64,000 bases of DNA from Peromyscus leucopus. Its lineage: Eukaryota > Chordata > Mammalia > Rodentia > Cricetidae. The translations under genes were made by a program, and so were the position numbers. The notes under the pieces are model-generated. The model was given only the letters and a program-made list of their open reading frames with translations, was not told the origin of the DNA and made no database searches. Location: assembly GCF_004664715.2 (NCBI RefSeq), contig NC_051070.1:46882456-46946455 (forward strand), read 5' to 3'. This document shows positions 1 through 10,644 of this stretch, piece by piece (positions within the stretch are counted from its first letter, which is position 1; each line of letters starts with the position of its first letter).

Positions 1-1139
1 CTGGGTTCAGTCTCAACATCGCACACTTTCCAGGCTGAAACAGCACACACCAAAAACTCACAAATAAAAGCAGACTCCCCCCCTCCCCCAACCAAACACA
101 CGTGCAATCCGTGTTAAGTTAAAACAATGGGAGCAAATCTTAAAAGCTTTCATAGATTTTAAAAATGGGGAGAGAAAAGAGAGAAGGACAGCAAACACAA
201 ATCACACAGGAATGCTTCAGAACCAAAATGGCTCTAGAATTCTCGGCAGCAGTATGGAAGCTGGGAAATGGTGTCAGCAGAGTAGATTTTTACAACCCGG
301 TGTCTTTTACCTCATCAGAGAATCAACTGAGTGTAAAGGTAAGCCGACACCATTTAGAAATAGCAAGTAAAGCAAGAACGGAGTCAACACTGGCCGTGGA
401 AAATGAAGACGTACCACTGGGGGAGACAAAAAAGGGATCAATCCTAGAGTAACAGGTGAGGAGCAAGCCTAGGAGACAGTCCAGAATAGAGGCCAGAGAG
501 ACAGCAGCTTCCTCAGAAATGAATCTTATTAATTACTACTGAGGTGGATGCTGAGAGGCAGGGATACAAAAAAATTAGTGATAAATGGAGAGGAACCCAA
601 ATACAGGGTAAGGTGGAGACAATAAACTCCAGCTGCCACACCCCAAGTCAAGTTCCACACTAAGAGGGACCCCAATGTTCTAAGTGGCTCTCTAGTCCTC
701 TTGCACTGAAGTGCAAGCACAGGACCTCGAAATCCCCAGAGCTGCAGAAGGACTCTTATCAAGGTGGGGGGACCCGGACAGGTAAGCTGGAGAAGAGACT
801 GAGCTGATAAAGGAATTCGGAGAGGGGCCTCACCCCCTCCAATCTACTAAGCAGCCGGGGACAGAGGAGCAAGGCAGCCAGCGGACACTGTGCTGTGGGT
901 GGACAGAAGAAGGAATGCTCTTTTACAGGGTTGAAAGAATGTTATCATCATAACTACCCGAGAAAGGAGTATCGGAACAAGGGCAACCAGCAGGGCAGAT
1001 CCATTTTATCTCAGAAATTTAACAACACAAACAAAAACAAAGTGAGGATTGTTTTATTTAATAAACTCTTAGGAGCAACGAGGTACATTCCGAGAGTTTT
1101 CTAAGTTCATTTATGTACGGATTCTGTGAGAAATGCTAT

Positions 1140-1205
1140 TGCCTTGATTGTTTTCAAATGAAGAAACTAAGGCATAAGCAAATTAAAAAGCCCAAAGTCA
1201 CGTGA
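1140..1205 (-). repeat. MIR-like SINE relic (intron 1)
   Basis: The order 'atgaagaaactaaggc ... caaagtcac' is the reverse-complement core of MIR (GAGGAAACTGAGGC...AAGGTCAC). It is short and old. Confidence 0.4.
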
Positions 1206-1418
1206 AAGGAGCAGAGGACAGAGAAAAGAGAAGCTGAGCCTTCCGAGTCGCTCCTGACCGGCACACAGCTGCCTGTCCAGCAGAAAGACTGGCTTGTCAG
1301 AGAGGAATCCTCTACAAGAAATCAGAGGGATTCTAGAAAGGAAACCTGGAGAGGAAGAAGGCAGCAAGTACAGACTTGGATTCTTTAAATTGTGCATGCA
1401 AAAAATAAATACTTCAGG

Positions 1419-1535
1419 TCAAGGGTGATGGTGCACACCTGTAGCCCCAGCAGTCAGAAGGCAGAAACAGGCTGATGTCCGAGTTCAAGGCCAGCCAGGG
1501 CTACACAGTGAGATCCTGTCTCAAAACAAAAACCT
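1419..1535 (+). mobile_element. B1 SINE
   Basis: It has a B1 body with degenerate pol III A-box region, CACACCTGTAGCCCCAGCA, then GAGTTCAAGGCCAGCCAGGGCTACACAGTGAGA and an A-rich tail. Confidence 0.85.
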
Positions 1536-1643
1536 TTTAAAAGGCATTTGGTATTTTGCATCATTTTCACCAATACGTTCTACCGTTCTCAGTAGATAAG
1601 TAAAGCAGGTGTTGTTCCTTTCTTTGTAAGAACTCATTTCCAG

Positions 1644-1900
1644 GCTGGGGAGATTGCTCACTCGTGAAGTGCTTGCTCCATGGACAAAGCACGTGAACCC
1701 CAGAACCCACATAATAGCCTCAGCACTGGGCAAGTGGAGAGAGGTGCATCCCTGAGGCGCACTAGCTATCCAGTCCAACCACCAGAGTGAGCTCCAATTC
1801 AGCGAGAGACCCCGCCTCAAAAAATAAAGTGGACACAACTGAGGAAGACATGTGAAGTTGACTTCCACGTTCACAGGCACACATGCAACACACAAAAACA
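1644..1900 (+). mobile_element. B3 (B2-superfamily) SINE
   Basis: Begins GGCTGGGGAGATTGCTCA, passes through CCCAGAACCCACATAA and GAGAGACCCCGCCTCAAAAA, and ends in a CA-rich 3' part. This is the layout of rodent B3. Confidence 0.75.
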
Positions 1901-3694
1901 AACATGAAAATAGAAAACATGCTTCCCTGTATAATACTTGAGGACTTACTACAAAACAGACAGCCTTTAGAAGGTTAATGGCACGCCACCTTAAGAAGCA
2001 GGAGGCTAGCAAAGTCTTATTGCTCCTTTCAATTCGTTACAGAAATTATAGCACCTGCATTTCTAACAGTGTGCTTAAGATGACAGAAAGGACTGGGTCA
2101 TGATAAGAAAAACAGAAAAAGATCTGCTCACTAAGTTTGTTAATTAAAAAATAAAAAAAAGCTTAGTCCCTCCCCTTGTGGGAAAGACTGGTAAACATAA
2201 TTACCACCAAATACAGTACTTAAATAGAGGGACAGTCAAACGTGCTAAGGAAACACCCCCTGGGGAAGAAAACTCTTTCAGAGGGAACATCTGAGCTTTG
2301 CTTAGAAACAAGAGAGCAGAATTTCATATAATACTTTGCTAACAAGCACGAAACACCATAGTAAAGTCACTGTATGTTCCCATTCCTGTAAAGGTTAAGT
2401 TCACGTTAAAGGAGCAGACATTGAGATCTTTAAAAAAACTAAGTCACACAATCTTAACACCCCGATCCTTATTTGTGATATGTATGGTCCCTGAGTTTCA
2501 CAGGTGACAAGCGGGTAGTCACTGACAGCCCTTTCCCCGGGTACTAAGCAAGCATTTAAAAAAGAGCGACAGTGTTATTGCACTACACATGCCAGGGAAT
2601 CTCTCTGCCTTCTTCTGCCACCAAAAATGTTATGTGAACATACTTCCTGGGTCATGAAACTAACTGAGGGCACAACCCTCTCTTCCAAAGGAGATGGACG
2701 GTGACAAAGTCTGGAAGACCCAAGTGTCACGGAGGCTGGCGAGGAAGAAAGGTCAAACAGTGGTACTTCTTTGTTTCATTTTGTTCTCTTGCAGGTATTT
2801 CCCAATTAGCTCCCAAGGGTAAATTTCAATGAGTTTTCTAAACCAACTACTTGAGATTAAAAGGAAAACAAAAAGCAATCTGCAATAAGACACGATTAAA
2901 GTAGGCCTCGCTGGTTGGTCTTGCATGTGCCTCAGGAGCAGACTCTGACCTCAGTGAACTTGAAGGAGGCCTGGGAAAAAGTGTGTCCAGTTTCGATGAC
3001 TCAACTGTGAGGTCAATTAACACAAGTTTGTAAAGTTCAAACACAATCTGCAGATGACTTAACAGTTACTGGAGACAACTACTTTACATTCGGTCTTGTG
3101 CTTTTCCAGAACACCTCCAACGCAGGCGTCTGACCTACCTTTATCCCAGTTACTCTCGGTCTACATGGAAACCGGCCTACAGTTATCTCAAACTGGGACT
3201 CGCTCTACAGATCCGAACTAGCGTGCAGCATCCTGACTTAACTGGGTGACAGCAAGTCTCTGAAAGGTCTGCCATCTTCCCTACCAAGAGGAAAACAAAG
3301 GAGGTCCTCCCAGGAGCCCACAAACAGTAATTAAAAAAACCTTCACAGGTTTGTAATCAGTGTGTGATTTTCATTTCTGTCACCCGCCTTCCACTGCTCT
3401 GAAGTTAGCATCTATCTATACACTTAATTTAACAGGAACCACTTGACTTGGTTCAGACCCTTTTGATTTAGGAAACAAAAATTAGAGTAAATAATTCCTT
3501 AAACTGCAATTACAGGTGAGGATCAGAATGATAAGGACAAAATTAAAGGTTGAACAGTAATTATAATTGGACTATTACAGAAACTACCTCTTAGAAATCT
3601 TGTGAAGTAGTTTTGTACAAGGTTAAAAACTACATTTAGTAGCAAAATTTAAGTATATAAGTATCAGAAATACAAAAAAAACTTTTCCCCCCCG

Positions 3695-3768
3695 GAGCTG
3701 AGGACTGAACCCAGGGCCTTGTGCTTGCTAGGCAAGTGCTCTACCACTGGGCTAAATCCCCAGCCCCA
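3695..3768 (-). mobile_element. ID element (tRNA-Ala/BC1-derived SINE)
   Basis: The reverse complement reads GGGGCTGGGGATTTAGCCCA, then GTGGTAGAGCACTTGCCTAG and GTTCAGTCCTCAGCTCC, a full-length ID element. The A tail lies on the left (lower) side as T/C-rich sequence. Confidence 0.9.
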
Positions 3769-5078
3769 AAGTAACCTGAAAAAGTATTTTACTTGTTTCA
3801 ATATCATAACCTTTATATCTTTTAAATGACTTAGAAAAATATCATGAAAATTTCACTGAAACATTTGGACTTTTCTTTCTATAAAATTCTTTTGCAACAT
3901 GCTCAGTTTTTACAAAGTAAACCCATAAATACACATATAGAGTATAAACACTTCCATTGGAATGGTGGAAATTCAATGTAAAAAGTCTCCAACTGATACT
4001 AAAATAATTAACTATCTTAAATGCCTTTTCAAAATTCCACAGTGAAAAAGAAGTCTTTTTACAAGTACTATAGTCCTGATCACTGTAAACAGTGGTAATC
4101 TTGCAAAAAGAACATTCCTTTAAAAAATTAATCTTAAAGCAATGTAGAAACATGAGTTCACAGCTTTTCTAGCCGGTCTCATTCACTAAGTGTGGTTAGC
4201 ATATTATTCCCAATATAAGTGAAAAAGAAAATACTGACTTAACTTTTAGACTTTCTCAATTTTGATGAGAGTAGAAACAGGTGGGACAGATTAGCCTGTT
4301 AAAATCAGCCCTTAAAGCCTGGCTGATTTCACTCTTTAAAATGGCTACCACCTTCAGCTACCAAAAGAAAAACTGTACAGCATTACTCACTATCAAGGAT
4401 AAATCTAGGTATTTTGCCCTTGAAAAACATGCTCTAAGACTTGTATTCCTCTTTTGTTCAGGTAAAGTAACCATTAAATTAAGTTTACCAAAGCTGGTTA
4501 CTAACAGTATGAGGGCAACCTATTTCACCCAGATTAGGTCATCTTTCCCACAGTGCCTCGGGAGGACAAGCAGGTAACAGGATCTTTCACAGCCTAAGAT
4601 CAAACATACTAGAACAGAAAAGGGCTGTATGGCAAGGACGTGGGAACCACAGCCCCCCACAAGAAATGAGCATAAAGATTTTAGTAGCTCAAAAGAATAG
4701 CTTAACTCTTTCCTGGGGTAACAAAATATAGGCTGCTTTTCGTCATAAATTATATCTTTCTCGAAAGCGTTTTATAAACAATGAAGTCTACCTGGTAGCC
4801 CCAAGCCTATTTGCAGGGTAAGATACACTTACACTCTGTAACTACCGTGAACATTATTTTATAACCTGTTCTGCTTCCCGCCCACTCTGAAATCATTATC
4901 GCTCTCACTCCGGGGAAACTTACCATGAATGTGCACTTTGCACATGCAAACGCAAAGGTGCGATGCTTTGGCCCTAACTGCACCCGCACCCACTGCCCCG
5001 AGCGAGCGAGGGAGCGAGGTTCCCCCGGACCTGTGCCAGGGTCCCCCGGACCTGTGCCGTGCCTGCGGGAGCTCGGGC

Positions 5079-5088
5079 TCTTACCTCT
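5079..5088 (-). other. TSC22D1: TSC22D1 exon 1 splice donor
   Basis: On the minus strand the sequence reads GAGAG then GTAAGA, a near-consensus 5' splice site; the first intronic base is 5084. Splicing here leaves codon phase 2 (AG). A next exon starting with C would give serine, as expected for the GEDESSSGAS continuation I recall in the human protein. The in-frame TAA at 5083-5081 belongs to the intron and is not the true stop. Confidence 0.93.
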
Positions 5089-6807
5089 CGTCCTCGCCAT
5101 CCACCAGGGGTGTCGTCAGCGGTAGCACCTTCAACGGGAAGAGAGAAGCAGAGGCCGCCAGGCTGCTGCTACTCCCATCTGAAACAGCTGACACTCCCCC
5201 ACTGTCACCGCTCAGAGTCTGAGGTAAGCCGGCTGAGGAGGGCTCCGCTGGGCGCCTGGCGTCTTCCATCTGGCTTCCGATCGCCTGAGCTAAGGATTGC
5301 GTAGAGAACTGAGTAGAACTTAGTGGTATCTGTTGTGCCAAAGGCAAACTGATGTTAGTGGCTATCAAGGGGGATTGACTAACGCTCTGAACCAAACTGC
5401 CATTTTGGGTAGCCGGGGGTTGTGCTATATTCTGTGGTGGAGCTAAGTTTGTTGGGGCAGAAGGCATTCCAGGAGGGCCAGCGGAACTAACCTGACTGGT
5501 AACAGAAACACTACTAGCAGAGGGCAAAGGACTACCTGCGGGCAACTGCTGACTAACAACCCCTTGGACCACGGTTTCTACTCCCTGCGGCTGGGGAGGC
5601 ACAGTTAACAAGGTACTCTGGGGTGCGATAACCAATTGCTGAGGAAGGCTTGAAGCACTGGTTTGAACTCCCTGATGAAGAATCCCGGTCGGAGCGGGCA
5701 GAACTCCTTGTGAAGATGGCGGAGCACCTTGCGGGATAACTGAAGGTGTAACCTGGGTAGATGGCTGCTGGACTGCCGTGGCCATGTTTGCTTGTGGACC
5801 TTGTGGACCCATACTCGCCATTTGACTGCCGGCTGGGAGAGCAGACACTGCTGTTTGAGCCTGGCCAATGGGCTGCCCAGATGCCCCTGCAGGTTGTGCT
5901 TGGACGGCGGCGGCGGTGGGCTGCGCTGGCAGCTGGATCCCCTGTGGCGGAGGCACAGGGATCCCTAAGGGTCCTGCTCCGGGTCCTGCAGAACTGGCCT
6001 GTCCGGAGGACACGGATGCTTGAAGAATTGGCTGCGGCTGTCCATACTCGGAAGCAGGATTCTGAGTCACTGACTGGCCGTGGCCTGGAGCTATCTGTGT
6101 GGAAACCATTGGCGGTGGCGGCGGCTGCCCGTATTGTAACTGCTGGGGTGGTGCCCCTGGAAGAGGAGTCTGCACGGCAGGCGCTGTCTGAGAATACGGC
6201 AGTTGGGGCTGAGCCAGACTGGAAATGGAAGGCTGCTGACCCACGGCCGACGTTACACCGACCACGTTGACGGAGGAAGGCTGGATGACCGCGGCTGCAC
6301 TCATCGTGGCTTGCAGAGGTACAGGTTGAAGACCTTGCTTTTGCTGAAAGCTCAACTCTTGAGGCTGTAATTGGACTTGGGACATCTGCGACTGAGAAAT
6401 ACTCTGCGGTATACTCACTGCTGCAATACTCTGTGGACCGGGGCTACCGAACTCTATCTGCTGGAGGGCCACACCTTGAAGACCTGGTGGTGGGGGCGGC
6501 TGCTGCTGCACCACCACGCTCGGGGCTCCCATCTCCCCACTGCCCACACTCTCTGTGTAGTGGCTCAGGGTGCTGACACTACTGCTCACGGAACTCCCAC
6601 TGGTGCTCTCCCTCTCCGAAGCCACTTCCGCGGGGGTCTGCTTCACGGTCTCCACCGCTTTATTTACCACCACGCCTTCTGCGGCCGGCGGCGGCGGCGG
6701 CGCATTCTCCTTTTCGTAGAACTCAGTGCAAGTCCATCTACCTTTTTTAAAGGGCTCAGAAGTGGAGTCTAACTTGACAACTCTGAACCTTGACGTGTTA
6801 ACTGTTG

Positions 6808-6838
<31 letters not shown>

Positions 6839-8026
6839 ACTTGAAACCACTCCTACAGTGATACCTGCAGCTGCATTAAGGACACTGTTAGTTACAGGAG
6901 AGGAAGAAACAGTACCATTGCCCATGCCACTCAAGACATTCACATTAACACCACTGGTAACTCCAGGCCCGACACTTACACTAGCAGCATTAGGAATATT
7001 GCTTGCACTTATATTCGCACTACCATGCACACTGCTTGTCACACTAGGACTGAAACTACCCACGGCAGCGACGTTCACGTTACTCGGGGCACTCGGGCCC
7101 GTAACAGAACTGATACCTATGCTGCCAGTAGTACTTGGAGCACGGATGTTAGTCATCACAGAGGCAGGGAGGCCACTCGATGAGACAGCAGAAGTCGGTG
7201 CCACCGGCACCCCACCTTCAGAACTTCCAGTTGTAGAGAGTCTTCTGGACACTGGGCTCGAGGGCGGCCCTCCAGGCATGGATGAACTGGCCACAGCAGC
7301 ATGGGATGAGTGATGGTGTCCATGGTGGAGGTGGTGCCCATGATGAATGTGATGGTGGTGATGGAGGTGGTGTGGATGAGCGTTTCCATTGATCACAACG
7401 TTCTGTTGTGGGAGGTGAGGCAAATGAGGCTGAGGAAGGTGGGGCTGGTTAGGAGAGACTGCCCCAGGTGTCTCGGCCTCCTGGAAGTTATTCAGAGTCT
7501 CTTCGGAGGAGCTGCGTTCAGGCTCACCCAAGTCAGTGGCCCTGGAAAGTGACACATCCAGGATCTCGGAAGAGGACAGGTCTTCCGTGTGCGACTCGTC
7601 CAGATCGTCGTAGCTCTCGGTGTCCTCTGCGATGCTGTTGTTGGAGCTGATGCTGGCAGAGATCTGAGCCGGCGTAACGCTAGTTATCTGGAAGCCACTT
7701 TTCTTTTTCATCTGAGTTCCGCCCGGCGCAAGAGGCTGTGCCTGCAGCTGAGCCTGCGGGAGGAGGTTCAGGCTTTGTGGAGGCGGAGGCTGTGGTCCCT
7801 GCGTGGAAGATGCAGCAGGAGGCGGCGGCGGCTGGAGCAGCGAAGGAGGAGGAAAATCCTCAGACGATGGAGCAGCACCACCGACGCCGGTACCTGCTGC
7901 ATTGAGAGCAGAGGCGCTGCCACCACCGCTGCCCCTTCGAGGGAACATTGCCGGGTGCGCCATCTTCCTAGCACTAATGTCTGCAGCGGCGGCCGCCGCG
8001 GCGGTGGACTCCGGCGGCTGGTGCAT
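5085..8026 (-). CDS. TSC22D1: TSC22D1 long isoform, first coding exon (partial CDS, 980 codons plus 2 nt)
   Basis: This exon encodes the long N-terminal part of TSC22D1, a transcriptional regulator whose dimerising TSC box and leucine zipper are encoded in later exons outside the window. The start [20 protein letters not shown] and the run [17 protein letters not shown] (about residues 107-123), followed by an acidic [19 protein letters not shown] stretch (138-156), match my memory of human TSC22D1. A second conserved block, [10 protein letters not shown] to [11 protein letters not shown] (412-440), corresponds to the conserved motif of long TSC22D/Bunched proteins implicated in binding NRBP1/Madm. 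Between them are a histidine-rich tract (217-239) and Q10 (397-406); the C-terminal half is Q/P/S-rich and low complexity. The start has A at -3 (CACAATGC). The frame would read only GR* beyond the last codons, but a GT donor cuts before that stop, leaving AG of a serine codon. The family identity is secure; later exons are not seen. Confidence 0.96.
6808..6837 (-). repeat. CAG/CAA tract encoding Q10 in TSC22D1
   Basis: Nine CAG codons followed by one CAA encode ten glutamines directly before the conserved [12 protein letters not shown] block. The run is almost uninterrupted CAG, so length polymorphism is plausible. Confidence 0.95.
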
Positions 8027-8306
8027 TGTGCTGGGTACCGGGGGGCGGAGGAGGCGAGTGCAATTTCCTTCTGCACCGTAATCTTTGTATGGAGAAGCCG
8101 GAGAGGAGAACAGGACCTGAAGCTCCGCCCGACGCGATTCCTCCTCCTCCTCCTCCTCTTCTGCCGAAGGCGCCGGCTGCTCCTGCCTTCGAGGAGGGCT
8201 AGCTTCGGGAAGGGAGGATGAACCGGGTGAACCAGGTGGCTGGGGAACCGAAGGGGGACCCCTTCAGTCCTTCGCCATTCACTTTCCCCTCCAGTCACAC
8301 ACCCCC

Positions 8307-8315
8307 CTTTATATT
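8307..8315 (-). promoter_or_regulatory. TATA-like element upstream of TSC22D1 ATG (candidate)
   Basis: The minus strand reads AATATAAAG in an otherwise GC-rich region, about 285 bp upstream of the ATG. A palindromic E-box CACGTG lies just upstream at 8322-8327. If used, the TSS would be near 8275-8285. CpG-island promoters are usually TATA-less, so this is only a candidate. Confidence 0.3.
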
Positions 8316-8321
8316 CCGCTT

Positions 8322-8327
8322 CACGTG
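8322..8327. promoter_or_regulatory. E-box CACGTG in TSC22D1 leader/promoter
   Basis: A perfect palindromic CACGTG lies within the CpG island next to the TATA-like element. It fits a MYC/USF-type bHLH site, but occupancy is unknown. Confidence 0.4.
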
Positions 8328-8715
8328 GGGTGCGGGGCGGGAGGGAGGGGAGCCCAGGAGGGGGCGGGGGAGGCGAGGAGAAGCGAGAAATGCCCACCTT
8401 CTTTGGCCAACTCCGGAGCCAGCTCAGCCCCCTCCTCCCGCGGCGGCGGCGGCCACTGCAAAGCCCCGCCGCTCGCCCTGCACCGACCGAGGCAGCGCGG
8501 AGCGAGCGGTCGCCCGGCCCTCGCCACCCCCGGCGCCGCGGCCGCCGGCGAGCCCCGAGCTCAGCGTCGCTCCAACCTCCCCTGCCGGCGCGGCCGGCCC
8601 CGCTCGGGCCTCCCCCACGGCCCGCGGCCCCTCTCAAACCCCCTGGGCTCGCGACGGCTGCTCCGGGAGGAAAGACTGGCCGCGGCTGGGACCCGGGCGG
8701 CGCGGCTGCGAGCGG

Positions 8716-8767
8716 GGAGGAGGAGGAGGCGGCGGCGGCGGTGGCGGCAGCGGCGGCGGCGGCGGGG
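8716..8767. repeat. GGA/CGG trinucleotide tract
   Basis: GGA repeats pass into CGG/GGT/CGG repeats within the CpG island. On the TSC22D1 strand this reads as CCG/TCC-rich sequence. Confidence 0.85.
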
Positions 8768-8847
8768 CGCCCGGTACGGTGAGCCCAGCAACGAGGCGCG
8801 GGCGGGCGCGCAGAGACGCCGGGTCCTCGCGGAGCGCGGCCGGGGCG

Positions 8848-8888
8848 CGGCGGCGGCGGCGGTGGTGGTGGTGGTGGCGGCGGCGGCA
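8848..8888. repeat. CGG-GGT trinucleotide tract
   Basis: Runs of CGG, then GGT, then CGG lie in the TSC22D1 promoter CpG island. Confidence 0.85.
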
Positions 8889-9116
8889 GCGGGAGCCCAG
8901 GGACCGCTCCATCACTGGCAGCCATGGAGCCCGAGCATTTTTTCCTCCCTCGGGGCAGGCGCTCGGCTCGGCACACGTCCTGGGGGAGGAAGGGCGCCGG
9001 CGCCCGGGCTGCTCCGGCGGGCGGCGGGACGTGCGCGGGAGCGGAGGGGCGAGCTCGCGTCCTCTTCTCTGCCCGCCGGCTGGCTCGGCGGCACCGTGCT
9101 GCTCCCGCGGCCCGGC

Positions 9117-9152
9117 GGGAGGGAGGGAGGGAGGGAGGGAAGGAGGGAGGGG
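9117..9152 (+). repeat. GGGA tetranucleotide tract (G-quadruplex-prone)
   Basis: Tandem GGGA units on the plus strand offer many G3 runs. Confidence 0.85.
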
Positions 9153-9408
9153 GCCGCGGGCGGCGGTGGCTCCTTTCGCGGCGGCGGCGGCGGCCAGACG
9201 GGGCTGGTGCAGCGACTGCAGCCGACGCCGTTCAAAGAAAATGAGAGGTGGGGTTGGTCGGTGGCGGCGCGGGGCGGGGGAGTGGGAGGGCGTCGGGCGA
9301 GGAGGGGGCTGCGGTGGTTGTTACGAGCGCTCCTCTCGGGCTGCTCGGTGGACCCCCCTGGTCTCTCGCGGCATCCAGAGAGGAGGGACCAGCGCCCCAA
9401 CGCGAAAG

Positions 9409-9525
9409 GAGGAGGAGGGTCGAGCGCCGACCGTGGAGGAGGAGGAGGAGGAGGAGAAGAAGGAGGAGGAGGAGAAGAAGGCGGCGGCGGGGGGGGGGGG
9501 AGGGGTCGCGGAGGAGAGGAGGGGA
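9409..9525 (+). repeat. GGA/GAA/GGC purine-rich tract
   Basis: A nearly pure purine stretch of GGA and GAA triplets contains GGC units and a long G run near 9490-9500. Confidence 0.85.
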
Positions 9526-9547
9526 AGATGGCGTCTGCGCGTGCGCG
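9525..9547 (+). promoter_or_regulatory. YY1-like plus NRF1-like motif pair facing the plus strand
   Basis: AAGATGGCG (9525-9533) matches the YY1 element typically found just downstream of a TSS in sense orientation. It is followed by TGCGCGTGCGCG, resembling an NRF1 site. The orientation is opposite to TSC22D1, which would suit a divergent non-coding transcript from the same CpG island. No exon structure is proven. Confidence 0.4.
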
Positions 9548-10579
9548 CCGGCGCTGCAGACATAAAGCCGGGTCTGAGACGAGGGGAGGCGGGAGGCGGC
9601 CGGCCTGTCTTCGGGCTGAGCCGAGCTCCCGACGCCCCGTCTCTACGGAAATGGCCGAAGGCCGGCGGAGCCGCCGACGCCGGAGGGGGGTGGGGCCGGG
9701 GCGCCGGGGCACGCGCGCGAGGGCGCGCGGGAGCGGGCGCGCGCGCGAGCGAATCCGGGTCGCGTGGAGAGCCTGGGGTGGGGCGTGGGGGGGGGCCACG
9801 CGGCGGCCGCGCGCGCGCGCAGGCTAGGCGTGTCCGCGGCTGTCTCCCACGCGGCCCCGGGCGAGCGGGCGAGGAGCGCTAGGTCTCCGGGTGTGGGCGC
9901 CCCCCACCCCGGGGCGGTATCTCCCCTCCCCACCTCCCCTCCCCTGCCCGGCCTGCGGAATGGGTAATGAGGCTTTTCTCCTCGGCAACAGCATCACGAG
10001 TTGCAGTTCCCAGGAGCCCTCCGCTGCTGCTGCTGCTGCTGCCACGACATGAGTCAGGCTTTCTTCCTCGGCATGTGGCGGAGCCCTCCTCCTCCTCCTC
10101 GCGGCCGCACCTGGGCTCCCCCCTCGACCCGCACCGCCCGCGCCCCTTTCCGGGGATGCCCGGGCTGGGGATCCACCCACCCAGAACCAGCTCTCTCCCC
10201 ATGCCGGTGGTATATACCTTTTGTGCAGAGCGGTGGTGGCTGCCACGCGGTCCCTCGCCCTTCGACGGGCAGGGGCGAGGCTGCCAGCAGATGTTCCAGC
10301 TGTTGGCCGGGAGTCTTCCGAGCCCCCCTTAAGGGGGAAGGCGCTTTCCAGAGGGAGTGGTCCTTTCTGTCCCTCTGGGTACCTGGAGGGAAGAAGCCAG
10401 CCCGCCCGCCCGGCCCCCTAGCCAACAGGTGGAGCTTCTTCCAGCCATTCATTGTCCTTTTTGTGTCCGTTCTGTGGCCCCCTGAGGTAAAAGGCCAGGG
10501 CTTGGTCTTCCTGGAATTTAGAGGAATTTAGGGAAGAATGCTTTTTAGGGCTAGAAAAAGCAAAAGGGCCTGCTGAAAT

Positions 10580-10582
<3 letters not shown>

Positions 10583-10637
<55 letters not shown>
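10583..10637. repeat. (CT)n microsatellite
   Basis: About 27 near-perfect CT dinucleotides. Confidence 0.97.

Positions 10638-10639
<2 letters not shown>

Positions 10640-10644
<5 letters not shown>

Larger units (their letters stand above)
1..5084 (-). other. TSC22D1: 5' portion of TSC22D1 intron 1
   Basis: Everything downstream of the donor (lower coordinates) is intron. Outside the few SINEs annotated separately it is AT-rich sequence in which I recognise no exon, RNA gene or conserved protein similarity. The promoter of the short TSC22D1 isoform is expected farther along the gene and is not visible here. Confidence 0.85.
7768..8976 (-). other. Overlapping upstream ORF in TSC22D1 5' leader (402 codons)
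   Basis: On the TSC22D1 strand, ATG codons at 8976 and, in the same frame, 8925 open a proline/arginine-rich frame that runs past the TSC22D1 start codon at 8026 and stops at 7768. It resembles no protein I know and its composition is that of GC-rich DNA. If transcription starts above 8925, it would be an overlapping uORF able to lower TSC22D1 translation. Whether the leader reaches that far is unknown. Confidence 0.25.
7930..9960. promoter_or_regulatory. TSC22D1: CpG island / promoter and 5' leader region of long TSC22D1
   Basis: From the start of the coding exon to about 9960 the sequence is extremely GC-rich and full of CG dinucleotides. It then changes abruptly to ordinary composition near 10.45 kb, with a moderately GC-rich shoulder between. 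It covers the first codons, the presumed 5' leader and the likely promoter. Several simple GC-rich tracts interrupt it. The exact transcription start cannot be fixed from sequence. The long open frames on both strands here are what stop-poor GC-rich DNA produces. Confidence 0.88.

Noticed and set aside
5081..5084. In-frame stop of the TSC22D1 frame taken as the true C-terminus
   Set aside because: A strong GT donor precedes it, and the known family has a downstream TSC box and zipper. Reading through would give a truncated protein.
5761..6270. Plus-strand frames antisense to the TSC22D1 exon (for example 5761-6270, 6858-7313, 7589-8221)
   Set aside because: Shadows of the low-complexity coding exon on the other strand; no independent evidence of translation.
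8912..9799. 295-codon minus-strand proline/arginine-rich frame
   Set aside because: Same stop-poor GC-rich artefact, with no similarity to any known protein.
8218..9882. 554-codon plus-strand open frame (and 500-codon frame at 8325-9827)
   Set aside because: Composition is R/G/A/P-rich low complexity from CpG-island DNA. All frames here are nearly stop-free, no domain is recognisable, and it is antisense to the TSC22D1 leader.
10583..10637. CRISPR-like or other spaced repeat array
   Set aside because: Simple (CT)n microsatellite. No spaced direct repeats of CRISPR type exist anywhere in the window and the genome is mammalian.
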